Assembly (NCBI GenBank): GCA_027579435.1
Contig: JANBPK010000806.1
Location: 186,001 to 250,000, forward strand
DNA length: 64,000 nt
Reading direction: 5' to 3'
Source: Candolleomyces eurysporus
Lineage: Eukaryota; Basidiomycota; Agaricomycetes; Agaricales; Psathyrellaceae
A program made the position numbers and the translations under genes. Below are positions 12,031-22,171 of this stretch, piece by piece (positions within the stretch are counted from its first letter, which is position 1; every line of letters begins with the position of its first letter). Below the pieces are notes generated by a model. It was not told the origin of the DNA. It was given only the letters and a program-made list of their open reading frames with translations, and ran no database searches.

Positions 12031-12274
12031 ATTTCAGTTCAAAGTGCTTTTGGGATCCATGCTTTGCTGTTGTTATCGAAGGAATAATGCAGACAGAGGA
12101 AAATGCCATGTATTTGTAGTTGAATAAGCAATTGTTTTTCTCCATTAAATAATGCAACCAGTCCGATTAACGATAGCGAAGGATACATGCGGATCCGAAT
12201 GGATGTTGGTACAGATGAGTGGGTATTACAACCATGCCGGTATAGATAAAAAAAAAACAATGAACTAAACGCAT

Positions 12275-12950
12275 TTACACAGTCAAACGTTGACCTGTGT
12301 GTGCCTCGGTCAGGGACGGAATATATTTAGAGGGAGGAAAGACTAACCTTTATAGGAATTACTGCCTGGATCCAAGAGTTTCTTCAGCTTTATGCCGAAA
12401 TCTCGTACGTGGGTCCGACAGTCTGCGATTCCCGGGAAGGCTCCAGCAGTAGCCCAGCATTCGGTGCAAGCTCTGGAGACCTCGGACATGGTGGCGACCT
12501 CGAGGACGTCTTTCCTATCGAGGGCCAAAACGATGTCGACGACGCGGTTCATGCCTGTGAACCATGTCTGTATGCCTGTCTCGGCGTTCATTGTCGAGTC
12601 GGTGAGGAGGAAGGAGCTCGAGAGGCGGATGCATTGGCGGAGGACGTCCTGATCTATGGAGGAGGATTGCGCAGCCGACGAAGAGGATGAAGGAACGCTC
12701 TCGGATTCACCATCCTGTTTGGCCTTGGACATGTGTGCAAGGGCATCCAGGATGAACTTTCCATAGTCGGTTGGACAGACCTATTGAGAAACTACCGGTC
12801 AAGGTCGGTAATCGAAAGCAACTCGAGTCGCACAGGGATGTCACTGCTGACCTTTTCGAGCTCGAGGGGCTGGAGATCGTCGTCTTGTGAACCGGTGGCG
12901 AGTCGTGAGGGGTGGAGACTGGAGAAAGAGTCGCCGTGCTGGCGGTTCAT
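12275..12950 (-). CDS. Small protein of unknown function
   Basis: Start at 12950 (MNRQHGDSFSSLHPSRLATG). A 53-base intron with donor GTGCGA is needed to join SSDIP to VCPTDYGKFILDALAHM; the other possible donor gives an in-frame stop. A second intron near the end joins SNSYKG to QRLTV and the stop at 12275-12277. The protein is about 189 residues, mostly helical by appearance, with one Ser-rich linker (VPSSSSSAAQSSS). It has conserved-looking stretches TGIQTWFTGMNRVVDIVLA and SRACTECWATAGAFPG. No signal peptide or membrane segment. I do not recognise a family. Its 3' end faces the G6PD 3' end and its start is divergent from CCDC47. Confidence 0.6.
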
Positions 12951-13127
12951 GAGGGAGGATACAAGGGGAAAGCAGGCATAACGTATCAGAGAGAATGCAC
13001 AGTGGACTTAAATCAATATTCAGGCGAATTAAAGAGGCCGTCCGGAGTTTGCCGGCGTTCTGGGTGTGCGCCAGCTTTAGACGCTGCTTCTTAGACTTTG
13101 GCAGTGGTCGCGGAATCGGCTCGGAAT

Positions 13128-14824
13128 ATGTCTTTCCTCTCAAACCTTCTGGCTGGCATTACGCCTCCCCCCCGTCGTCACCCCGGAGGAGTACGACGGC
13201 TGGGAGTATCGCTGGAAGTTTTTCGTATTCAGGCCGGCCAGTGCGTGCTACCGAATCCATTTGAATTTATTCTGATCTAGCCATTCATACTCTAGCGTTG
13301 AAGACGGAGGGATACCTGGTGCTCGGTTTCCTCGTCTACGTCCTCTTTACGTTCTATGGCATTGCGCGCAACAGCAGCAAGGCCAAGAACTGGTGCGTTA
13401 TTTATTACACGTCGACCAGACCCCGGTAATGCTCACGCGCAACCTTCTCCGACCTAGGTTCAACGCACACCTCCCCTTTTACGAACGGCAGTTTTCGAAA
13501 CCCCAGTCTAAGAACGGGCTCATCTCCGACGGCTACTCTGACTATTTCATCTTCTCTACCGGTCGCCGCCATATCGCCTCCTTGCACTCCGTCCTCACCC
13601 TCCGGCCACGTCACGACCTCTTCCAAATCCTCTATCAGACACTGTGGACCCTGATTGACCTTCACTATCACCCTGAGGATGAGGTGCAGCTCGACTTTAA
13701 ACTTGCGCCTGGAACCCTCCCACATGACTTTGTGTGGGCTATCGTCGCAAAGAATGACCTCCTGTCTGTCAAGAAGGACCGATGGGATCTGGTGCGTGCC
13801 CGTACATTTGCAACTCCACCTCTATTCACTCACGGTCGTATTTCTTCTATTCAATTCTGCGCGGTGCGTGGCCCACCCTGTCCGATAGACCTTCACCAAG
13901 ACCACGGACAACCCCGCTTTACCGCCCACCTTGTCTGTCATGTCTGGTAAGTCATACCCAACTGCACCATATTCATCTAGGGCCCGAACTTTATGTGACT
14001 AACGTCTTCACCTCGAACTTCCAGAATTCGCAGATGTTACGGAAAACATCCTCAAGCCCGTTGGATCTTTCTCTATTATTGAGGTTCTTAGAGATCCCAA
14101 GATCGAACCCTATTTCCGCTCTCTCTCTGTAAGTTGCCGTCGCCACCGCTCATTTCAATTTCTTTCGTTTTCACTCCCCTCAGGGAAGGGAATTTAGGAT
14201 AACTCCGCCTCGTTGTCTTGTTCTGATCTTATTCCCTCTCAATTTAAATTTACCATATCATGAATACGCAGACCAACTAACGCTCATTCACATAGGTCAC
14301 TGATCAACCACGCACCCGACCCGCTGTTCCCGTTCCAGCCGAGAACCGCGAAAAGCACGTCATCCTGAACCTTCGCCTTCCCTCCAACCCGGCAGACACC
14401 GTCTCGCTGGTCTCGTCTGTCTTCCAATTTGTTGACAACCTTACCAAGCTCAACCTTCGTCCCGAGACGAAGATCAAGTTGAAGAAGGCTCGCGAAGAGA
14501 CGGCCAAACTCATCAAGGAGGAAGAGGAGAAGGAGGCGCGTGAAGAGGTAGGGATCCTTCCTTTCTTTGTCCTTTCCGAGTTTGAAATTGACACTTCTAT
14601 TTTTTCTTTTGCAAATAGCAACTTGACCAGAAGGCGGCGGACAAACGCAAGGCCCGCGACGAGCGAATTGCCAAGCTTAGTGCTGCTGACCAAAAGAAGG
14701 TAACGTCTTTTCCATATTTTGTTCTTTGCCCCTCACTCAATCCGTGTGATAATGATAGGAACTGGACCGTGAGCGCAAACGCAACATGCGAAAGGCCCAG
14801 GGCAAAGTGGCTATTCGCAAATAG
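13128..14824 (+). CDS. CCDC47: CCDC47-like ER membrane protein (DUF1682); frame break near N-terminus
   Basis: CCDC47 is an ER membrane protein of the multi-pass translocon (PAT complex) and calcium homeostasis. The start MSFLSNLLAGITPPP at 13128 is followed, one frame over, by VVTPEEYDGWEYRWKFFVFRPA, then TLKTEGYLVLGFLVYVLFTFYGIARN as the single membrane span. The luminal/cytosolic DUF1682 region follows (FNAHLPFYERQF, IFSTGRRHIASLHSVLTL, DVTENILKPVGSFSIIEVLRDP) and then a Lys/Glu coiled coil ending AQGKVAIRK. The switch between the two frames falls in a run of seven C at 13167-13173; six would join them. Because the rest is intact I read this as a sequence error, not a pseudogene. About six introns. 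Confidence 0.85.
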
Positions 14825-15214
14825 ATGGAGGTGCTTAATGCGCATTTCTATCTATTCATACCCTGCGGTCTGTAGCGTCGTGATCGCGTTCTTCACGTCG
14901 TACATCTCTAGGCTGCCCTGCTAGAGTCTGCCGTTCGACTACTATTTTTATTATCTGCATTTCGTGGGCTGGTGTACAAAAGTCTTTCTCTGCTTTGTTC
15001 GTCTGTTTGTACAAAGACTGTACCGCCAAAAAAGCTGTCAATCATCTGGTATTTAGTGGGTACTAATATACGTTCAGTCCGTTGATTCGCGGAATAGTGG
15101 AACTCTTGACAATGAAGACAGTATGACAAAGTCCAAAGGTGCGATGAAGAGAAACATAATTATACAAGCAGCAAGTCTAGAGCAAACCGGGAACCATGAA
15201 AGACCGAAACCTAT
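14825..15214. other. Convergent 3' spacer between CCDC47 and the STB6-like gene
   Basis: Facing 3' ends; 390 bases. No coding signal and no repeat recognised. Confidence 0.5.
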
Positions 15215-18200
15215 CTACCTATCTTTCCTGCTCTCGTCCTCGTCAACCATCGTCTCATCATCATCATCACTCCTCCTTGGCCCATGGCGTTCACCAGTAC
15301 CCATGCGACCGTCCTTGTCGGGTGGGTCTGGAGAGCTCAAGCGAGTGTTGACAGTTGCTGCAGCAGCGGTTCTTGCAGTCCACATCGCGCCCCATCCCAT
15401 AAAAAACTTCAACAACCACATCGGGCGGATACTCGAATGCTCCACCACATTCTCACCATCCTCCATCTCCTGACCCGGCTTCGGCAACAACCCGTCTTCG
15501 GTTTCTGCAAATGGATGTTCGTCCTCAGAGTCGATCGAATGACCAAACGCCCTCCGATGTGCGTCTGCGTCCTGGCCCACCCGAGACAGACCGTGCCTAG
15601 CCAGCCGTTCCTCCTCTTCAACATCACTTTCGGTCCGGCCTAGCCAGTCTACGACCACTTCTCGGCCGTCCAAGCGCTGCTGGAGCCTGTTGAACTTGCC
15701 GTGCGCACCGCGTACGCCTTGTGGGAGGACGCGACCACTGCCTGTCACTTTTTTGCCTTTCTTCTTCTTCGACGAGGAGTCCCCTTGAGTTTCGGAAGCG
15801 TCAAAGACTTTGTGTACGCCGAATACTTTGTGTCGCATTTCCAGGACCTTCTGCCTTGACAAGGAGGCTGCGTGGTACAGGGACGGTACGTGGAACTGTT
15901 CCGCTTCGTATCGCAGGACGTTGGCTTGTTGGGAGAGGTTGTCCGTCCGCGTACTCTGGAGGTCGATATCTGCAAGGACTTTGGTTCGAGCGCTCAGTTG
16001 AGAGAGAGCGGTGAGGTGGGATTCGTATTCTTGCCGGAGGAGTGTATTTGTGGCGGAAAGCGAGGTGTTGAGGATCTAGAGAAATATACACGTCGTCAGT
16101 CTCTTGCCACAGGCAGAATACAGCCATAGCACTTACCCCTAAAGATTCTACAACATTCCTCAAATGCTCCTCCCTCCTCAACATCACCAAAACTTGCCCG
16201 CACATCTCCACATCTACCCGCATCCACTCTGGCGACAACACAGGCATCTCATAGAAGTCGTCCAAATCATGGAAACTCCGCCTCCGCATAGGATCGTACC
16301 AGAACCTAGTGCCCCTCTTCCTACGCCGTCGACGAACCCATTCAACATCGTTCATGTCAAACCCTGGACCAACGCCCGCAAACTCCACATCATCTTCGTA
16401 AGGGTATAGCCCATCGAGCTCGTCAGGATCGTACGAATACAGCTGTCCACCGGCAGGGTCCCAGCTGCCCAGCGGCTCTTCAAGAAAATGGTTCCCATCT
16501 TGATCGACGATGCTCAACAGGCTATGGAACCTCTTCTTCTCCCGTTCCCTGCGTTCCTTGCTGCTGTTATTGCCATCGCCATCCTTGGTGCTGAACCGCG
16601 ATCCAGGGAATTCGGTTCGTCGTGTTCGAAGGCTTGGACGCAAAGGTCTCGAGACGTACGAGTCGCTCATCATCTCCGCTTCGCTCTCCCCAGCACCTAT
16701 CCCGGCGCCTGCAACAGATCCTCCGGGTCGCCCCATCCTTTCCTTCTCCCAGTCATCTACCCCTTCTTCATTCTCATTTTCGTTCTCGTTCTCGTTGTCG
16801 CTCTTTCCATCTCCACCAAGATTTGCGAAATCAAGAGAGTCGCGGTTCGAGGCGCTCGCGGATCCAAGAATGTGCCGAGCACTCAATGGGTCGCTCCAGC
16901 TGGTTATCCTAGGTTGAGAGGCCGACGACATCGCCCGTCCTCCGCTTCCCCACTTTGGTCTACGAAGAGGCGGCCTCAGCGCATCGCTGTCTGGCTTGAC
17001 ACCACCGCCGACATCTTCATTTCCTGTGAGGTCGCTAGTGTTGATGTTGGAGGCAGAGTTGGCTTGGGAATAAAGGAAAAGCCTGCGTCCTGGGTTCAAG
17101 CTCGGAGTTGAGCGTTTGGCGTTGGCGTTATCGCCCAGTCTCTGTAGTTCAGATAACCGGGAGAGCTTCTCGTTGATCGTCGAGACACTGAGATAATTGC
17201 GGTCTTGTTGTGACGGTGGGAGTGTTAACGAGAGGTGACGTTGAGCGCTCTTGGATCTGGAAGAGATGAAGGGGTTGTTTGATCTGTGGTCACCTACAAA
17301 CGATGAAAATTGAGTCAGATGAAACACGGGGGAAATGGTCATTACACTTACTCAGGGGTGATATCTGCCCGCTGCTCAGCACCTCCACATCAAAGATCTC
17401 ATCTTCTTCGCTCTGCACACCACCAACCCCATCATTGGAGTATACCATTGGAGGCAATGTGGGACTCTGGGGGCCAGAACTCGTGTTCTCTCGCGTCATC
17501 GGTTGGGTACTGGCACCATTGGAAGAGGCCAAAGTATGCCGCTTGCTTCCACTTGACTTGCCCAAGCTTGAGCCAACCGGCAGCGGCGCAGAAAGGCCCC
17601 TTCGCGGGACTCGAGGTCTATTGGAATGTCTTTCATCATTCCCAATTTCGGATCCCTTCTCGTCCTCCTCCCCTATACCTCCCTCTGGGCTCCCGATCGG
17701 GGCCCTCCTCGTCACCACAGGGCTTGTCCGTATTGAGCTGGGGACGCTGCTTCCACCGCCGATGCTTCCATGCGTATTGAGATGCAGGGAAGGCGGGCTA
17801 GCACCTGCACTAACACTGAAATCAACGCTTTGTCCTTTCCTTCTGCCTAGACCCCCAGCCCAGTGCCCGAGCTTGCCTTTGACGCGACCACTGAGGAGGG
17901 AGCCAAACGACGCCGAGGCGATTGGGTTGCTACCAGTGACGAGCATCTCGGGCGATACAAGGAGTGGAGTGTTCGATGCCGATGGGTAGACGCTTTCACT
18001 CTCTTCTCCCTCCGTTGACCGACCAGCATCGGACTTGAGATCGCCATCGCTATGTATATTCAACAAGCCCGATGGTGATGGTTTATGCTTATCCTTTGCC
18101 TTTTTGCCCTTATCCTTTAATGGTGTAGACTGCTGGGAATTAACTGTGGAACCGCTGACCGCCCTTTGAGATCCCGCGGCAGACGATGGGAGGATGAGCA

Positions 18201-20133
18201 CGCTACTCCCAAGGTGATGGCTTTGAGCAACCTCCTCGCACCACTCCCGCATCTTGACGAGGTCCATGACTCTCCCTCCCCAAAGCGCTTTGATACTTCC
18301 AGCAACGACAACCTCCTTGTCTTTCTCCCGTTCTTTTTCTGCGGAGAGCGTTGGTGCGACTGCTATCCCTCCAGGTTTGACATCTGCGTTTGACCCGCTT
18401 GCAGAGACACTTGGACCACCGGCCATAGCCACAGCACCTGAAAAGCCGCCATGGTAGAAGGAGCCCAGGTCCACGGTGTCCCGCTGTCGTTTATTCTTCC
18501 CAAGGCCCTTTCCGACACCCAAACTCTTCCCCATGCCCATCCTGATACTATGCTCCCCAGTAGAAGCAGAGGCAGCTGTGGTTCCACCGCCGACACTTCC
18601 CCTAATCCGCTTCAGGTTTGCACCTCGCCTCCCGCTCGAAACTCCGGTTTCTTTGCTCAGGGCGATGGAGAGGAACGTGGATAGATTGATAATCGGTTCT
18701 GTAATCGACCCTGCTCCACCACTGGCACCAGGTGAAGTCGTAAGGGATGTAGAGAGCGACGTGCTCCCTGGCATGAGGAGGGTACCAATACCACCGAGGA
18801 CACGGTTTCCACTGGTCGTCCCGAGACTGCTCGTTGGTGTGGCGCTGATGATGTGGAGATGAGGAGCCTCGCTGTCGCTTAGAGTACTTCGTTTGTCCTT
18901 CCCTGAACGGTGATGAGGTTCGTCACCTTCGCTGTCAGGACCGGCATGTCCACCGGACACTGCACTTGTGAGGTCATCCAATTTATCTTTGATTTTCCGC
19001 CGAACACGCTTGTTGTCGGATGACTTGGTTTTGTCGTAGATAGTGCCGATGTGCTCGACTATTTCTTTGGTGAGCACGGCTCCAACGGGAAGAGAAGATG
19101 CAGGCTGAGTGGGAGGCAATTGGGGAGAGAAACTGGAGAAAACGTATGGGCCCATCTGGGTATGGAAAGTAGTTGGTATCGGCGCGGCGTTGGCTTGGGT
19201 GCTGGCATATTGAAGATATGCCATCAAGCTGAGAGAAAACGCATAGGGGTAGATGAAAGGGTCTTTGGGAACGGACGTCAACTGGGCTGAGGAACTCGAT
19301 GCATGTGTGTGCGAGGAACACAGGGCTGCTAACCGGTTGCGGATCGCCAGAACCATGCTCAGCAACGCGGAGACGATGCTGGGATCCGCGACGCGTTCTG
19401 TGGGTTCTAAGCCGAGGCATGGCTCGCCGATTTCAGCTATCCACTTGTGGATGCCCTCGACAGTCTCGTCGCAGAGCAGACCATCGAGAACGATGGCAGG
19501 CGAAGGCGGCGAGAGAGAGCCGTAGCATGCGAATATGGCCAACGCTGCCTGGATGAGCTTGACAAGTTCAAGCACAGTTGCGGTGAAGAGAACCCTGTCC
19601 TTGCCCTTTTTGACGCTCGGCAGGTGCTCCGACGATTTGACGGTGGTGGTTGGGATGTGGAGATGGTATGCGGACAGGAAACGGTCCTTGGTGGCCTCGG
19701 TGGGCTCCTCGAGGGCCAGGGCACTCCTTCCGCTGCAGCCCATTCTGAGCAAGTTGATGTTGGCATAGAGGTGGTCCTTGACAGCGCGATAGTCGCCGTC
19801 TGGAATCTTGACGATGGTGTAGTCGCTACGAAAGTGGGCCAGGGACGTGGCCATGAGCAAGCCATGTGGAGTCTGCTTCGGCCTAGCGCCGTCCCGCCGC
19901 AGCTGGTGAAGAGCCTTGTCGTACTCGTCCTGGGAGGAGGGGTCATAGGACGAGAGGGTTATAGAATGGGAGGGGTCCCCGGTGTAGACGATGAGGACCT
20001 GGATGGGCCGGGACCTGTCCACGATCCATTTCTCGACGGCGTACATCTGGTATTCCGCGACCTGGTGGTCGCCATTGGGGACGGCATCGAACCAGAGATT
20101 CCTTGTGACCGGGAGGAGGATGGACGGAACCAT
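15215..20133 (-). CDS. Large STB6-like protein
   Basis: About 1,600 residues in three exons. The N-terminal ~250 residues hold the recognisable part: YQMYAVEKWIVDRSRPIQVLIVYTG, HFRSDYTIVKIPDGDY and LLRMGCSGRSALALEEP, resembling the N-terminus of yeast STB6/STB2 (Sin3-binding proteins). This is a by-eye assignment. The middle, about residues 300-1,250, is Ser/Gly/Lys-rich and probably disordered. It includes a (NE)n run encoded by a hexamer repeat at 16771-16800. A second conserved block, FWYDPMRRRSFHDLDDFYEMPVLS to a coiled coil (NTLLRQEYESHLTALSQLSARTKVL), precedes an acidic C-terminus. Introns lie at about 17290-17350 and 16080-16136. Start at 20133; upstream exons cannot be excluded. It shares a 137-base divergent spacer with the LON/RING gene. 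Confidence 0.62.
16771..16800 (-). repeat. GAGAAC-type hexamer microsatellite encoding Asn-Glu repeats
   Basis: On the minus strand the stretch reads as imperfect GAGAAC/GAAAAT units and encodes NENENENENE inside the disordered centre of the STB6-like protein. It is in frame, so length changes in steps of six would not break the protein. Confidence 0.8.
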
Positions 20134-20186
20134 GAAATGGCTGGGATCGGCTATTCCCGATAGGAGGGGTCAGATCGCGATGCGGG

Positions 20187-20192
20187 CACGTG
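20187..20192. promoter_or_regulatory. CACGTG palindrome in the STB6-like/LONRF divergent spacer
   Basis: Perfect six-base palindrome between two divergent starts, 79 bases before the LONRF-like ATG. CACGTG is the core site of bHLH factors such as yeast Cbf1. Flanks here are GG and CG, not the full RTCACGTG form. Function inferred only. Confidence 0.45.
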
Positions 20193-20234
20193 CGCCCGGC
20201 GCTGGATCGAAGGTACTTTCCCCGTTCTAATAAT

Positions 20235-20240
20235 TATAAA
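20235..20240 (+). promoter_or_regulatory. TATAAA box candidate upstream of the LONRF-like gene
   Basis: TATAAA 31-36 bases before the proposed ATG at 20271. If used as a TATA box it would imply an almost leaderless mRNA, so it may be coincidental. Confidence 0.3.
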
Positions 20241-20270
20241 GGCTAGCGGTGGGAGGGCGAGATTGGGCCA

Positions 20271-22171
20271 ATGTCCCCCCCNANGACGCCCTCCAGGACG
20301 CCCTCCAATGCGCCTTCTGTCGTCGTCCCCTCCACAATCCCGCCACCCTCCGCTGCGGCCACTCCGTCTGTGCCCGCCATCTCGCCGACCGCCCCTCCCG
20401 CTGCCCCCTTCCGTCCTGCAGAACTCACAGCCCCGCGCCCCTCCGCGCACCCCCCAGGGTCGCAATTAGGTATCTCCAGGGCCAGCAGCCCCTCCCCCTT
20501 CTCGTCTCGTCCGCTGCGAGGGACGTCACCCTCTCCAAAATCATAGACCTCGTCGCCCGGACAAGGCAGCGACTCGGTCCCGACGCCGACGAGGACGAGG
20601 ACGAGGATCGCCCTCGGAAACGCAGGAGGCAGGAACAGGAGCCCGACCTCCTCACCCACCTCGCAAACCAGGCCGCGCTACAGAGAACCATCCCCCCAGA
20701 CGATCCGCTACCCTCTAATCCCGGCCGGGACACGATCCTTGCTGAATTCGACAAAGAACTCTGCCAGGAGCTTACTTGTGACATCTGCTCCAATCTCTTT
20801 TACCAGCCCGTTACGACCCCCTGTCAGCATACCTTTTGCTCCAAATGTATCCAGCGTTCGCTTGACCACCAGCCCACTTGTCCCTTGTGCAGGGAGCAGC
20901 TTCCGAGCTATTCCTATTTTCAAGACCATCCTCTTAATGAAGCCGTTTACAGCATCTTGCTAAAAGCCTGTTCCGAGAGCTATGCTGCTCGCAAAGCGGC
21001 CATAGAACAGGAAGAACGCGATGCTCAGCTTGACACCCCCATCTTCGTGTGTACACTGGCGTTCCCGGGCGTACCACTAAACATGCACATCTTCGAGCCT
21101 CGCTACCGGCTCATGCTCAGACGTTGTCTCGGGTCGTCATGCCCCTCCTTTGGGATGACTTTGCCTCCCCAAGCAGGCATTGCTTCTTATGCGTCGGACT
21201 ATGGCACAATGTGCGAGATCCATAAAGTCGAAATACTACCGGATGGCCGCAGTATTGTGTACACCGTGGGTTCTTACCGTTTCCGTATCCTCGCACGAGG
21301 TGCCCTCGATGGCTATACTGTTGCCAAGATTGAGAGGTATGTCCATCTGTTTGACTCTCGAAACCTTCCTGATTACCCTGCTCCCCGCATCAGAATCGAC
21401 GACTACCCCGACGATATGATTGAATCGTTCGACTGCCCTTCGGAGCTCCTCGCTCCAACACCAGAACCCCCGTCGCGCCCAACACCATCTCCCTCCCCTT
21501 CGTCGTCTGAGGCAAACGACCAAAGTCACGATACCGAACCACCATCGAGAACCTCCCGTCAACCAACTCCTAAACGAACTCCTACCCCGTCACCACCCGC
21601 GTCAGATCGTTCTTCGACAGCACCTAGACAAGCTTCCATTTCCACTGCCCCTCCCACACCAACCCATCCGATTCGACCCACCAATGCCGAACTAATGGAG
21701 ACATGTCGAGCATTTCTAGCCTACGTTCAGCGCGGTGCTCCATGGGTCGTCCAACGGCTGTCGAACGCTGTGGGCGAGATGCCGACAGACCCTGGTCTAT
21801 TTTCATTCTGGGTAGCCAGTCTCATCCCCCTTGACAATCACGAAAAGGCAAAACTGCTACCGATTAGGAGTGCTCGACTTCGTCTTCTTTTGGTGTCCCA
21901 CTGGATCGAACAGCTGAATAACAACTGGTACGTCAAGTTGATTCTGTTCGCTGGATTCATCAGATGGTTTGTTTCGAAATTCGCGGAGGCTGTGGTGAAC
22001 TGTGTTCTATGGGTGATAGCGGGGATACTTTCGTTGGGGCTTTCTGGGATTGGAATGGGAAACGGGAGACGAGAAAACGCCGCTGCTGACGAGCATGCGG
22101 TAAGGGGCGCACTTGTCGGTGCCTCTTTTCCGGCATTCTTGCTGGTTGTGGCGCTTTTGTGGGCAGTATGA
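20271..22171 (+). CDS. LON-domain RING finger protein (LONRF-like E3), two RINGs, intronless
   Basis: Probable ubiquitin ligase. RING 1 starts CAFCRRPL and has a GHSVC core. RING 2 (CDICSNLFYQPV, CQHTFCSKCIQRS, CPLCR) is canonical C3HC4 around residue 170. The LON substrate-binding domain follows (PIFVCTLAFPGVPLNMHIFEPRYRLM). It is split by a Pro/Ser/Thr-rich insert of about 100 residues before the last LON helices (LFSFWVASLIPLDNHEKAKLLPIRSARLRL). After it come hydrophobic stretches (LILFAGFIRWFV, VLWVIAGILSLGLSGIG and a final FPAFLLVVALLWAV) that could be membrane segments, unusual for LONRF proteins. No intron, unlike its neighbours. The ATG at 20271 is in frame with RING 1 only if both ambiguous bases (20282, 20284) are extra; then the start is MSPPDALQDALQ and the length about 632. 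Confidence 0.85.

Noticed and set aside
20249..20271. GTG start for the LONRF-like gene
   Set aside because: It is only needed because of two spurious Ns; an ATG at 20271 fits once they are removed.
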